Shown here: one piece after another, positions 40,639 to 49,833 of the stretch
How the letters are laid out: each line of letters begins with the position of its first letter
Position numbering within the stretch: the first letter of the stretch is position 1
DNA from: Deltaproteobacteria bacterium
GTDB taxonomy: Bacteria; Desulfobacterota; Syntrophorhabdia; Syntrophorhabdales; Syntrophorhabdaceae
Length of the DNA: 64,000 nucleotides
NCBI GenBank assembly: GCA_022711595.1
Contig: JAKLET010000010.1
Coordinates: forward strand, 45,745 to 109,744
Direction of reading: 5' to 3'
Translations under genes and position numbers: made by a program
Notes under the pieces: generated by a model
What the model was told of the DNA's origin: nothing
The model's input: the letters and a program-made list of their open reading frames with translations, nothing else
The model's database searches: none

Positions 40639-42990
40639 ATGAAGGCTTATAACGTGATCAATACGCGGCTCCCCAGGGTGGATGCCAGGGCCAAAGCGAC
40701 GGGGGAGGCCCGCTATGCCGCGGACCTTTCAATGCCGAACATGCTCCACGGGGCACTTCTTCAGAGCCCCATAGCCCATGGGAGAATACTCAATATCGAC
40801 ACCTCCGCCGCGAAGAAGCTTCCCGGTGTCAGGGATGTGGTGACGGCGAAAGAGGCACCCCGGGTGAAATACGGCGTCAGCCCGGCGCGTTACGATGAGA
40901 CGGTCTTTTGCATTGACAGGGTCCGGTACGTCGGGGACGAGGTCGCCGCGGTCGCCGCGGAAGACCTTGAAACCGCAATGGAAGCGATATCCCTTATTAA
41001 GGTAGATTATGAGGAAATTCCCGCCTATCTCGATATCGAATCCGCCATGCGGGACGGGGCCATTGCAATACATGAGGATTTTCCAAACAACATCGGGGCC
41101 GAGGTGCATCAGGAATTCGGCGATTTCGAAGAGGCCATAAAGGGATGCGACATCGTGAGAACGGACAGGTTCATGAACAAGAGACAGGACGGGGGTTTCC
41201 TTGAACCCCAGGCGTGCCTTGCCCACTTCGATCTGAACGGGAACCTGACGCTGCGTTCGTCGACCCAGTCGGTCCATTATGTCCAGAGGAGCGTCTCGAT
41301 GGTACTCGGCATACCCATAGGCAAGGTGCGCGTCATAAAACCTTACGTGGGCGGAGGCTTCGGTCCCAAAGCGGCAGTTAACACCATTGAAATAGCATCG
41401 TCGCTTATGTCCATGCGTACGGGCAGGCCGGTGAAGATGGTCTTTTCACGTGAACAGGTCTTCATGCACTCTCGTGCCAGGCACCAGTTTTTCCATGAGC
41501 TGACAACGGGTGTGAAAAAGGACGGGACAATCGTGGCCCTCAAGAACACCTGCTACCTCGACGGCGGCGCATACTCGAGCTTCGGCATTGCCACGATTTA
41601 CTATGCCGGTTCGCTGCTCGGCGCGCCCTACCGTTTAAAGAACATGAAGTACGACGGGTACAGGGTATACACCAACAAGCCGACCTGCGGCGCACAGCGC
41701 GGACACGGCGGTGTCGCTGCTCGGGCGGCCTGGGAACAGCAGCTCGACATGATCGCGGGGGAACTGGGCATGGACCCTGTTGAATTCCGTCTGAAGAACA
41801 TCATGCAGACGGGAGACGTAACCTGCAACGATTTTAACATGTCGAGTCTTGGCATGAAGGAATGCCTTGAGGCGGTCCGCGACAACTCGGATTGGAAAAA
41901 GAAGAAGGGGAAGCTCCCGAAGGGGAAAGGAATAGGGGTTGCCTGCGGATTTTTCGTATCCGGCGCGGGGTACCCGATCTACAGATCGGAGACGTTCCAC
42001 TCAACGGCGACGATCAGGCTCTCCGAGGACGGAGGCGCGGTAAACCTATACACGGCGGCGGCGGAGATTGGACAGGGATCGGACACGATCCTCGGCCAGA
42101 TCGCGGCGGAGGTCCTCGGCGTGTCCCTGGATGACGTGAATGTCTATTCCGGCGACACCGATTTTGGTGTCGATCTGGGCGCCTATTCCTCGAGACAGAC
42201 CCTCATGTCGGGTCACGCGGTAAAGGCCGCGGCGGAAGACACCAAAAGGCAGGTACTGGAGGCGCTTTCCGAAAGGCTGCATGTGCCCGCGGAGGACATG
42301 GATCTCAAGGGCGGGATGGTCGTCTTCAAAAAAGGAGATGTCGATGTTTCGGCTTTCAAGGCTTCTTACATCAAGGAACACAGGGGATGGGAAGACCTTC
42401 CTTCCGAGGGAGGGCTCACATTTAAAGAAGCAGCGCGTATTGCTTTTCTTTCGCGAGGTGTTATAATCGGTAATGGTGCCTACAAGCCGGGTGAACTGGG
42501 AGGCAAGTATAAGGGCGCCGCGGTCGGGACCTCTCCGGCATACGGATGCTCCGCGCAGGTCGTGGAAGTGACCGTTGATGAGGGAACGGGGAAGGTGACC
42601 GTAGATGCCATGACGGACGCCCATGATTGCGGTTTTGCCATCAACAGGACGAACGTGGAAGGGCAGATGCAGGGATCGCTTTCGATGGGCCTCGGAGAGG
42701 CCCTCTTCGAGGAGGTCAGGTTTGAACGGACGGGCCGGGTGGCAAACCCCTCTCTCGGAGAGTACCGCATCCCAACGGCCCTCGATATGCCGAACGTGAA
42801 GACCATAATCGTCGAAAGCGACGAGCCGAACGGACCCTTCGGCGCCAAAGAGGTCGGGGAGGGCGCCATAATGCCTACCATACCGGCCATACTGAACGCG
42901 ATCAGTGATGCCGTAGGGGTTCGGATCAATGAACTCCCCATTACCTCAGAGCGGCTTTTCGCCGCGCTGAAGGAGAAAAAGAAAACTTAA
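40639..42990 (+). CDS. Molybdenum-cofactor subunit, 4-hydroxybenzoyl-CoA reductase/xanthine dehydrogenase family
   Basis: 783 residues from the ATG at 40639 (AAAGGAG seven bases upstream; an ATG at 40633 is too close). The Mo-binding blocks are KPYVGGGFGPKAAV, CGAQRGHGGVAARAAWEQQ and GAYSSRQTLMSGHAV, and the catalytic Glu is in GPFGAKEVGEGA. The YTNKPTCGAQRGHG and KLPKGKGIGVACGFFVSG stretches are close to HcrA of 4-hydroxybenzoyl-CoA reductase, but the flavin subunit lacks the extra cluster, so a hydroxylase or dehydroxylase on another CoA ester or heterocyclic acid is also possible. Confidence 0.9.
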   Translation: MKAYNVINTRLPRVDARAKATGEARYAADLSMPNMLHGALLQSPIAHGRILNIDTSAAKKLPGVRDVVTAKEAPRVKYGVSPARYDETVFCIDRVRYVGDEVAAVAAEDLETAMEAISLIKVDYEEIPAYLDIESAMRDGAIAIHEDFPNNIGAEVHQEFGDFEEAIKGCDIVRTDRFMNKRQDGGFLEPQACLAHFDLNGNLTLRSSTQSVHYVQRSVSMVLGIPIGKVRVIKPYVGGGFGPKAAVNTIEIASSLMSMRTGRPVKMVFSREQVFMHSRARHQFFHELTTGVKKDGTIVALKNTCYLDGGAYSSFGIATIYYAGSLLGAPYRLKNMKYDGYRVYTNKPTCGAQRGHGGVAARAAWEQQLDMIAGELGMDPVEFRLKNIMQTGDVTCNDFNMSSLGMKECLEAVRDNSDWKKKKGKLPKGKGIGVACGFFVSGAGYPIYRSETFHSTATIRLSEDGGAVNLYTAAAEIGQGSDTILGQIAAEVLGVSLDDVNVYSGDTDFGVDLGAYSSRQTLMSGHAVKAAAEDTKRQVLEALSERLHVPAEDMDLKGGMVVFKKGDVDVSAFKASYIKEHRGWEDLPSEGGLTFKEAARIAFLSRGVIIGNGAYKPGELGGKYKGAAVGTSPAYGCSAQVVEVTVDEGTGKVTVDAMTDAHDCGFAINRTNVEGQMQGSLSMGLGEALFEEVRFERTGRVANPSLGEYRIPTALDMPNVKTIIVESDEPNGPFGAKEVGEGAIMPTIPAILNAISDAVGVRINELPITSERLFAALKEKKKT

Positions 42991-43005
42991 GGAACAGGGG
43001 GTGTT

Positions 43006-43650
43006 ATGTCCGTACTCTTTACCCAGGTGTGGGATATTATTCAGGGCAAGGATTACGAGTACTCGAAATTCATCGTTGACACCTATCTTCCCGAAATGGC
43101 CGCCATGGGGCTCATCCCCGTTGGCGGCTATTACATGGAGGTCGGGTCCGGCCCGCGCATATTCGCCGTGTTCAGCGTCAATGAGATAGAAGAGGTGCTT
43201 AAGGCGATCGCGGACAAGAGGTTCAAGGACCTCCTCCAGGAACTCAAGGCGATCATTTGCAATTACCGCAGTTCCGTTCTGGAACCGACGGGTGCCGTAA
43301 AACGAGGGAAATATACCATCCAGAAGGGTGTATGGAAATTCAATCAGTATTACGATCTAAGGCCGGGCGTGAAAAAGGCCTATGCCGATTTTGTCATAAA
43401 CGAACACCTGCCCGTAATGAGCAAGATCGGCTATGTCGAGGTCACCGGGGGCTGGAACGTAGCGCTGGGAGGTGTCAGCGAGATCATCGCGGAGTTTACC
43501 TTCAAAGATCCCATGGACATCGGGAGACTCCTGGCGAACGAGGAATTCCGCAAGATCACGCTCAAGCTCCGCAATGAGTTCGCCGTGAACTACATGAACA
43601 GGATCTTAAGGAGCACGGAGCGGTTCGACGAACCCAGGTGGTTCAAATAG
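43006..43650 (+). CDS. Tandem ferredoxin-like-fold protein (duplicated dimeric alpha/beta-barrel)
   Basis: 214 residues; GGGGGTG before the ATG. Two copies of about 95 residues: VWDIIQGKDYEYSKFIVDTYLPEMAAMGLIPVGGYYMEVG and VWKFNQYYDLRPGVKKAYADFVINEHLPVMSKIGYVEVTGG begin each half, followed in each by a FA/EFxxxDxxDIxRLLA-type helix and an LRNEF/LKAII end. This matches the NIPSNAP/antibiotic-monooxygenase-like alpha+beta fold, usually a dimer per site. It follows the Mo subunit by 15 nt and so probably belongs to the same pathway, perhaps as an accessory or small-molecule enzyme. No family name can be fixed. Confidence 0.7.
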   Translation: MSVLFTQVWDIIQGKDYEYSKFIVDTYLPEMAAMGLIPVGGYYMEVGSGPRIFAVFSVNEIEEVLKAIADKRFKDLLQELKAIICNYRSSVLEPTGAVKRGKYTIQKGVWKFNQYYDLRPGVKKAYADFVINEHLPVMSKIGYVEVTGGWNVALGGVSEIIAEFTFKDPMDIGRLLANEEFRKITLKLRNEFAVNYMNRILRSTERFDEPRWFK

Positions 43651-43655
43651 AAAGA

Positions 43656-43822
43656 CGGCTTGAATGCTTGAGTGTTCGAGCCGCTTGAACGTAAAAATAT
43701 TGTTTGTCTGGTAAAGGCAATGGGCAACAAGTACAGGTGATCAGGTTATGGGTAATAGAAAAATGTTTTTCTTGTTTTCCCGCTCAAGCTGTTTAAGCAG
43801 CTTGAGCTGTTCAAGCGGTTTT
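43656..43822. repeat. Arrays of 9-nt units (family C), two pieces, hairpin plus T-run
   Basis: Left piece (about 43658-43690) has GGCTTGAAT, GCTTGAGT, GTTCGAGCC and GCTTGAACG. Right piece (43781-43816) has CGCTCAAGC, TGTTTAAGC, AGCTTGAGC, TGTTCAAGC in exact phase, then GGTTTTTA; CTCAAGCTG/CAGCTTGAG forms a perfect 9-bp stem. A fragment of the 7-nt GGTTATGGGT type lies at 43744-43757. It stands ahead of the amidohydrolase gene. Confidence 0.75.
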
Positions 43823-43828
43823 TAAGCT

Positions 43829-45130
43829 ATGCGGATAATCGACGTACACATGCATCTTGGACACAGGTTCGAATGGACGGACAGGGCGAGACAGGTATGG
43901 ATGGACACCGGGCCTTACGTTCCCATGATCTATGATGACGCCGGTCGGCAGTTGCCCCAGGAATACGGCGATGTCGTAAAAAGGGAGGGTCTGTTCGGCG
44001 GTATCCTGATCCCTGAGTATTCACCGCTGACCGCCGGCGTGATGCCCATCGAAAGGGCGCTGGAGATAAATCTGTTCCACCCGGAACTGATCCCGATCGC
44101 CAACCTTAATCCCAATTATCATGACGACCTGCCTCAGGAGTTCGAAAGACAGCTTGCAAGCGGCGCGAGAGGCCTGAAGCTGCATCCCATCCATGGTTTC
44201 TTTTACGCGAACGACCAGGCCCTTTACCCGGTCTACGCGAAATGTGAAAAGGAGGGACTGCCGGTTATGTTCCACGCCGGCACCAGCCTGTTCAAGGGCT
44301 GCAGGATGCGCTACTCGGACCCTTATACCTTCGATGATGTCATCAATGATTTCCCCGATATGAAGATCGTTCTGTGCCACGGCGGCCGCGGGTTCTGGTA
44401 CAACATAGCCGAGTTCCTTGTAAAGAACCACAAAAACGTCTACATAGATGTCTCCGGGCTGCCGCCGAAAAACCTGCTCCGGTATTTCCCTTCCATGAGA
44501 AAATTCAGCGGTAAATATCTCTTCGGGACCGACTTTCCCGGTGTTCCCGGGATAAAAGAAAATTTAGACGCACTGACTGCCGTCATGGACGACAGCGAGG
44601 CCATGAACGGAATAAGATTCGACAACGCTTACGGTCTCTTCGGTTTCTGGAAGGAAGGCATCTTTGAGGCGGCAGATGCCGCCGAGATCTTCCCCGTTGT
44701 TGATGACGGCTCGAAAAGATACAGGGGCGCCATCCCGGAGGACTGCTATCATGAACCTTACATGCCCATGGAGGAGCTGCTCGGGGAGATGAGAAGGATG
44801 AGGTTCTTCGGCTACCGGAAGGATTTGAAACTTCTCGGGGTCATGGCAAAGGAGCGGGTAAAGGAAGTCACCCTCATACGGCACGCCTATGTGTTGACTG
44901 ATCTACAGGGCCGTGGCATAGGGTCTAAGCTGCTCAAATATATCGAAGGCAGTATTGATACGCAGTGGCTTCTCATCGGTACCTGGAATGCGGCGACATG
45001 GGCTATCGATTTCTACAGAAAGCACGGATATGAGATCATGCCGGATAAGGACGATCTGCTGGGAAGATACTGGGACATTTCCGACCGCCAGACAGAAACG
45101 TCCTGCGTCCTGGGAAAGAAGATACGCTGA
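43829..45130 (+). CDS. Amidohydrolase fused to a GNAT acetyltransferase
   Basis: 433 residues. Residues 1 to about 272 are a TIM-barrel amidohydrolase of the ACMSD/amidohydro_2 type: IIDVHMHLG (metal H-x-H), ARGLKLHPIHG, VMFHAGTS, VLCHGGRG, LFGTDFPGVPG (final metal Asp). From about 279 a GNAT acetyltransferase runs to the end: VVDDGSKRYRGAIPEDCYHEPYM, TLIRHAYVLTDLQGRGIGSKLLKYI (acetyl-CoA loop) and AIDFYRKHGYEI. No linker or stop lies between. Amidohydrolases of this branch do decarboxylation or hydrolysis. It lies 180 nt after the tandem-domain gene, behind a terminator-like array and with no clear ribosome site; its link to the pathway is by position. Confidence 0.82.
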   Translation: MRIIDVHMHLGHRFEWTDRARQVWMDTGPYVPMIYDDAGRQLPQEYGDVVKREGLFGGILIPEYSPLTAGVMPIERALEINLFHPELIPIANLNPNYHDDLPQEFERQLASGARGLKLHPIHGFFYANDQALYPVYAKCEKEGLPVMFHAGTSLFKGCRMRYSDPYTFDDVINDFPDMKIVLCHGGRGFWYNIAEFLVKNHKNVYIDVSGLPPKNLLRYFPSMRKFSGKYLFGTDFPGVPGIKENLDALTAVMDDSEAMNGIRFDNAYGLFGFWKEGIFEAADAAEIFPVVDDGSKRYRGAIPEDCYHEPYMPMEELLGEMRRMRFFGYRKDLKLLGVMAKERVKEVTLIRHAYVLTDLQGRGIGSKLLKYIEGSIDTQWLLIGTWNAATWAIDFYRKHGYEIMPDKDDLLGRYWDISDRQTETSCVLGKKIR

Positions 45131-45150
45131 CACACGAAGAGGGGGCGGAT

Positions 45151-46656
45151 TCAGTAGATGATGCCCAGTTCGGCGCCTTCTATTTCCCACTCTCCGCTCT
45201 TTTTTTCAAGCCTCACAAAGTATCCGACCCCCGACCCTGGCGAGGTGATGTGTTCAACGTAAACAAGCGCCCTGGTCCTGTCCCGGTTGAAACCGGCGCG
45301 CGATATGCCGGTTGAGCCTTTTGAGAAGACGTTCCCGGTCTCCCCGTCACCCCTCAATTCGATCACCAGTTTATCGTCTGCCGGAAAGGCATTTTCAAGG
45401 GGACAGGAGGCCTTGTTTTTTTTGTTGAAATCATCCAGCATGACCTTGCTGATCTTCCTGCCTTTGAGCTCTTTGCGCACAGTTTTGTTGTCGAGGACCA
45501 CGCGGCCCGAGGGAATGCCAGACAGCCCCTTTTTTTTGAAAAGAGCGGCGTACACCTCGTATTCATCTTCGGGAATGAAATTCCCGCAATCAAGCCTGTA
45601 ATCAATGATGTCATAAATATATTTCGGATCGCTTTCGGGGCAGAACATTTCCCTGAGGTCCCGTAACTCATCGCCGGTGAAAGGCGGAACAAATTCATTT
45701 GCCATACCGAACCTGTCCCGGACTTTATGCTTGTGTGCGTAAGGGACCAGCTTTCCCGTATTGTAAGAGAGGTCATCCTTGAAACCGTAGGGGCCCTTGT
45801 ATTGGAGCACCTGCAAATAGATCTTGCGGGTTTTTCCAAAGAACGGCCCCGATGGGCAGACGGCATCGATCTCTTTCGCGGTCAGTTTCGACGAAGAGCT
45901 CAGGTTGATCGCGATATCGTCTCCCACGGGAAAGACTTTCATGATGTCCTGCCATATGTCATCGGGTAAAGAGCCGGGCAGTATGAGGACCATTTCGACG
46001 GCACCTCTGCCGCCTATCAGGTTGGATGTCTTCAGAGGATAATAGACCCTGTCCGTTTTGAACCGATATATCAGGGGTTCTATGAACCTTGTTTTTTCGG
46101 TGACCTTTACATGGTCGAAAACGAAATATTTATACCCCCTGTTTATGTAGTCCAGAGCGTTGCTGTAAACGCCGGACAATTTTTCCCTGTCCGCCTCGAT
46201 GCCCCTGCCTTTAAAGAAATTCTCAAGCCATCCCGAGAATTGGCCGATGTCGTTGATCTTTATAACGGTCACATCATGGAGGCCGATCTTTTCAGAGAGG
46301 CGTATCTCCACCGGGACAGTCGTGCTTTGCTCGCCGCTCCTTGTTACGCTGATGACCTGGAAGACGAGCCCTTTTTCACTTATGAGCCTTGAGACTTCCT
46401 CAAAGGGGTTTCCTTTCGCCAGTTCCGCCTTCGGTTCCGACGGGAAGGGTATGAACTCCAGAATGTCCGTTTCCTTGTTTGCCTTCAGTTCCGTCCCGAG
46501 GACGAGGATCTCTTCGGAGCCGTTGTGCAGGATGATCGCTTTTTGCGATTCCTGAACCAGCCGGACGTCCTCGTGCCATATTACGGGACCCCTGTCGGCA
46601 CGGACAGGGCCCGCAAGCGTGAATAGAACTGCCAGAACCAGCAAGGTTTTTTTCAT
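45151..46656 (-). CDS. Exported DUF2330-like protein
   Basis: 501 residues from the ATG at 46656, where a signal peptide starts (KKTLLVLAVLFTLAGPVRA); the longer frame adds 31 residues without a ribosome site and runs into the cyclophilin gene. The first part, IWHEDVRLVQESQKAIILHNGSEEILVLG, is the hallmark of DUF2330 proteins, which are exported and of unknown role. The rest is beta-rich with helical pieces, and the last third has Cys (MFCPESD, LDCGNFIP, ASCPLE). Not enzymatic by any motif I can see. The cyclophilin gene on the same strand lies 66 nt upstream. Confidence 0.75.
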   Translation of the reverse strand: MKKTLLVLAVLFTLAGPVRADRGPVIWHEDVRLVQESQKAIILHNGSEEILVLGTELKANKETDILEFIPFPSEPKAELAKGNPFEEVSRLISEKGLVFQVISVTRSGEQSTTVPVEIRLSEKIGLHDVTVIKINDIGQFSGWLENFFKGRGIEADREKLSGVYSNALDYINRGYKYFVFDHVKVTEKTRFIEPLIYRFKTDRVYYPLKTSNLIGGRGAVEMVLILPGSLPDDIWQDIMKVFPVGDDIAINLSSSSKLTAKEIDAVCPSGPFFGKTRKIYLQVLQYKGPYGFKDDLSYNTGKLVPYAHKHKVRDRFGMANEFVPPFTGDELRDLREMFCPESDPKYIYDIIDYRLDCGNFIPEDEYEVYAALFKKKGLSGIPSGRVVLDNKTVRKELKGRKISKVMLDDFNKKNKASCPLENAFPADDKLVIELRGDGETGNVFSKGSTGISRAGFNRDRTRALVYVEHITSPGSGVGYFVRLEKKSGEWEIEGAELGIIY

Positions 46657-46721
46657 TGCTGTCCCTCTTTGTCTGAAAGGCCCCTTTTTTTGGAAAAACG
46701 GTCTTAAGCCCCTTCGGCCCG

Positions 46722-47336
46722 CTATTTTTTGTCCAGCGCCTTGTTCCACCGGTCGAGCTGTTCCTTGTTGTCTGCGGCCAGTTTTGTATAGTCTCCTTCA
46801 ATGAGGATCGTGTCTATCCTGTCACCCCGGACGATGCTGTCCACGATGTCCTGGTCCTTCTGGTCGACAACCTCGCCGAAGACGGTGTGCCTGTTGTCCA
46901 GGTGCGGGGTGGGAACGTGGGTGATGAAGAACTGGCTTCCGTTGGTGCCCGGTCCGGCATTCGCCATCGAGAGTATCCCCGGCTTGCTGTGTTTCAGTTC
47001 CGGAGAGAATTCATCCTTGAAGCGGTATCCCGGATCGCCCGTGCCGGTGCCCAGAGGGCAGCCGCCCTGGATCATAAAGCCCTGGATCACCCTGTGGAAG
47101 GTCAGGTTATCGTAAAAGCCCCTTTTCGAGAGGTTGACGAAGTTCAGTACGGTGAGAGGAGCTTTGTCCGGAAAGAGCTTCAGCCTTATGTCTCCTTTGT
47201 TTGTTTTGATCGTGGCTGTGATCGGCGGGTATGATGACATCTTTTTTCCTCCTTTATTTTCCGCTGCGTGTGAAATGAGGACATTTAAAACCAGAAATGA
47301 CAGAGCTGCAAAGACAATAAATATTTTTTTTGACAT
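46722..47336 (-). CDS. ppiA: Exported cyclophilin-type peptidyl-prolyl isomerase
   Basis: 204 residues from the ATG at 47336; the earlier frame has no ribosome site. A signal peptide ([21 protein letters not shown]) directs it to the periplasm. The cyclophilin core is complete: [33 protein letters not shown] with the catalytic Arg, [22 protein letters not shown]-terminal extension ([23 protein letters not shown]) is helical and not part of the fold. It helps folding of exported proteins by isomerising proline bonds. Same strand and close to the DUF2330-like gene. Confidence 0.9.
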   Translation of the reverse strand: MSKKIFIVFAALSFLVLNVLISHAAENKGGKKMSSYPPITATIKTNKGDIRLKLFPDKAPLTVLNFVNLSKRGFYDNLTFHRVIQGFMIQGGCPLGTGTGDPGYRFKDEFSPELKHSKPGILSMANAGPGTNGSQFFITHVPTPHLDNRHTVFGEVVDQKDQDIVDSIVRGDRIDTILIEGDYTKLAADNKEQLDRWNKALDKK

Positions 47337-47430
47337 TGTTTTAACCCTCTTCGGACATTGATTTCCATGATTATATAGCATTATACGTTTTTTGGGTATA
47401 TGAATAAACGCGGGAGACACAGGATATGTT

Positions 47431-48648
47431 CTATCTGTTTCCCGGGGTGAGCAGACGTTTCGCGATAGCGGCTATTTCCATGGAGAAAGGACTTTTGGGA
47501 TAGCGCACTATGGCCGGGACAAGGTCGATGGCGCTCCTCTCCACGTCGGGGTGGCGCCCGATACTCCCGAGGAGCCTGATCTCCCTCGCAAGCCAGCGCT
47601 TTGCCACGTTCTGTATCTTGCCTGCCACTTCTTCAGGGCCCGTGCCGTGGGGGACCCTGTTCACTATGAGATAGGGGTTGAATCCCCATACCGCCTTCAT
47701 CACCGTGGAGAGATACTCGGGGTGCTCATCCCTGGTGGCGGCGATGAGCTCGCTTATCGTCCTGGAGCCCTGCCCGTTGTCGGATGTGGTAACCTGGCGG
47801 ATAAAACTTTCCATTGAAGTGTTCTTTTCTTCTCCGGAGCGGGATTCCATGCCGGAGAGTCTGTTGAGCTTGCGGTACATGGCGGCTTTCAGGAAATGAT
47901 ATGCGCCAATGTAAGATGCAGAATCGCGGGTGGTCACCACTATGCCGTGGTCTGCCTGGAGAAAGAAGTCGAGTATGTTGTAGGATGTGTCTCCGCCCAG
48001 ATCCAGTATGATGCAGTCGGCTTCGATAGCGTTGATGGCCTTGATGAGCTTCATCTTTTTCATGAAATCGATGTTCGCAGAACCAAGCTCCGAACTGTCC
48101 CCGCCGATCAGGATCGGTCCGTATTCGCTTTGAATCATTACGTCTTCAAGTGAATCCACCCTTTTTTTAAGGTAGTCGTTGATCGTGTGCTGCAGGATGG
48201 ACCGGTAGCCGAGATAGAGGTGCAGGTTCGAACCGCCGAGGTCAAGGTCCACAAGGACGCACTTGAGACCGAGCGAAGCGAGGTATATACCCAGGTTTGC
48301 CGAAATTACGCTTTTGCCGATCCCTCCCTTGGCGCCTCCCACCGCGATGATCTTCCCTCCGGACATTGCAATGCCGGACGCGGGGTTTCTTTCTTCCAGA
48401 AAACCGACGAGCACTTCATAGGAGTGCTGTATCGCCAAAAAACGGTCGGATGTCACTTCATTGACAGCATGGGGACCTTTCATGTCAGGATGATGAACCC
48501 TGGCGTTGCGCCGGTATGCCCTCTTTACCATATCGATGCTGAGCGTTTCAAGGAAGCGATCGCTTTTTGCCGCCGCCTCAGAGAACAGGCACGCGCATGC
48601 GGATTTTATTTCCTTCAGTGTATCGGTTTCAAGTCTATTGACGATCAT
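47431..48648 (-). CDS. J-domain fused to a MinD/ParA-type ATPase
   Basis: 405 residues from the ATG at 48648. Residues about 35-85 form a J-domain-like unit: [20 protein letters not shown] with the HPD triad at 53-55 and [18 protein letters not shown]. From about 100 a MinD-type ATPase follows with the deviant P-loop [11 protein letters not shown] (KGGxGKS, residues 104-114), [11 protein letters not shown] (switch), [11 protein letters not shown], and a C-terminal part with RYPKSPFSM. The linker is short. The J part could recruit an Hsp70 to a protein or membrane site chosen by the ATPase. It has no neighbour in the same transcript and lies back to back with the PAC2 gene. Confidence 0.8.
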   Translation of the reverse strand: MIVNRLETDTLKEIKSACACLFSEAAAKSDRFLETLSIDMVKRAYRRNARVHHPDMKGPHAVNEVTSDRFLAIQHSYEVLVGFLEERNPASGIAMSGGKIIAVGGAKGGIGKSVISANLGIYLASLGLKCVLVDLDLGGSNLHLYLGYRSILQHTINDYLKKRVDSLEDVMIQSEYGPILIGGDSSELGSANIDFMKKMKLIKAINAIEADCIILDLGGDTSYNILDFFLQADHGIVVTTRDSASYIGAYHFLKAAMYRKLNRLSGMESRSGEEKNTSMESFIRQVTTSDNGQGSRTISELIAATRDEHPEYLSTVMKAVWGFNPYLIVNRVPHGTGPEEVAGKIQNVAKRWLAREIRLLGSIGRHPDVERSAIDLVPAIVRYPKSPFSMEIAAIAKRLLTPGNR

Positions 48649-48785
48649 GTCCCTTTCCTGTTCGAAGTATTGGATCTTGACGGGTATTTTTTGCAAAAAA
48701 TGTACCAGAAAAAACAGGGTATGGCTCATGGTCCTTGACAGATAACCGGAAAGGGAATTAAGTTATCAGCCAAGAGGGATTGATC

Positions 48786-49670
48786 ATGAAAATAGGCGCC
48801 TTCCAGTTAACCGACCCTGTACCGGAATGCAATGAGCCTTACGTGCTGGCCATACTGAAACCCTGGATAGATGTCAACAATGTGGCAAGCCTGCTCCTTG
48901 ACGAACTGGAAGCCAGACTGGGTGCGGACGAGCTTGCGAGGCTGTCCAGACCGGGTCTTTTCTATGATTTTACCAGGTACAGGCCCATCATACATCTTGA
49001 AGAGGGAATACAGGACATGTCCGTTCCCAACACCACGATCCACTATGTGAAAAGGGAAGGGAAGAACGACCTCCTTCTCCTGCGCCTTCTGGAGCCCCAT
49101 GCTCAGTCGGAGCTCTATATCGGTTCCGTACTGAAGGTCCTCAGGAAGTTCAATGCCAAAAAGTACATTCTCCTGGGAAGTATGTATGATACGGTGCCGC
49201 ATACGAGGCCGCTGATCGTCAGCGGATACGGGATGGGAGAGAGCGCGCAGAGGGACATCGCAAGGGCGGGGGTCCTGCCCATCATCTATAACGGCCCTTC
49301 GACGATCGCGAACCTTATTACGAAAGAAGCTGCCCTGTCGGGGATCGACGCTGCCGCTTTCATCGTTTCACTGCCCCAGTATGTCGTGATGGAAGAGGAC
49401 CACGCCGGGAAGGTGAGACTCATGGAAGTGCTGAACATGCTCTATGACATACCTGTCGGCGACGAGGATTTCGAAAAGGCAAGACAGCAGCGCAGCCTTA
49501 TCAGCGAGAGGCTCAAGGGTTCGCCAGAACTCGTCGCCCTGCTTCCCCAGCTTGAAAACGCCTACGATACTCGCGTGAAGGCCGCCCTGGGGGAAGGCGC
49601 GGCCGATCTGGGCCCCGAGATGGAAGATATCTTCTGGAAGATAATGGGGAAAGACATCGGGAAAGCTTGA
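48786..49670 (+). CDS. PAC2-family protein
   Basis: 294 residues from the ATG at 48786; AAGAGGG lies eight bases upstream and a TTG at 48780 is inside that gap. The PAC2 core is seen in LKPWIDVNNVASLLLDELEARLG, KKYILLGSMYDTVPHTRPLIVSGYG and an end helical bundle. PAC2 domains are related to archaeal and eukaryotic proteasome assembly chaperones, but bacteria of this kind may use them otherwise (ATP-grasp-linked or regulatory). No proteasome or ATP-grasp gene is adjacent. It starts back to back with the J-domain/MinD gene across about 137 nt. Confidence 0.75.
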   Translation: MKIGAFQLTDPVPECNEPYVLAILKPWIDVNNVASLLLDELEARLGADELARLSRPGLFYDFTRYRPIIHLEEGIQDMSVPNTTIHYVKREGKNDLLLLRLLEPHAQSELYIGSVLKVLRKFNAKKYILLGSMYDTVPHTRPLIVSGYGMGESAQRDIARAGVLPIIYNGPSTIANLITKEAALSGIDAAAFIVSLPQYVVMEEDHAGKVRLMEVLNMLYDIPVGDEDFEKARQQRSLISERLKGSPELVALLPQLENAYDTRVKAALGEGAADLGPEMEDIFWKIMGKDIGKA

Positions 49671-49676
49671 AAGACG

Positions 49677-49805
49677 GCTTGAACCGCTTGAATGCTTGAA
49701 TGCTTGAGCGGGAAAAACCAAAGAAACGAGACAAACCGGAAAACCAAAAAAAGATTTACATTAAGTTTTTACACTTTACGGTTTCACGCCTTACGCTTTA
49801 CGGTC
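49677..49805. repeat. Mosaic of three repeat families in one intergenic site
   Basis: From 49677: GGCTTGAAC, CGCTTGAAT, GCTTGAAT, GCTTGAGC (family C, with an 8-nt slip), then AACCAAAGA, AACGAGACA, AACCGGAAA (family A), and at about 49763-49805 a 7-nt run CTTTACG, GTTTCAC, GCCTTAC, GCTTTAC. The families abut rather than mix. It lies between two convergent genes. Confidence 0.75.
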
Positions 49806-49833
49806 TATCGAATGCTTGAACGTGAAAAGACTG

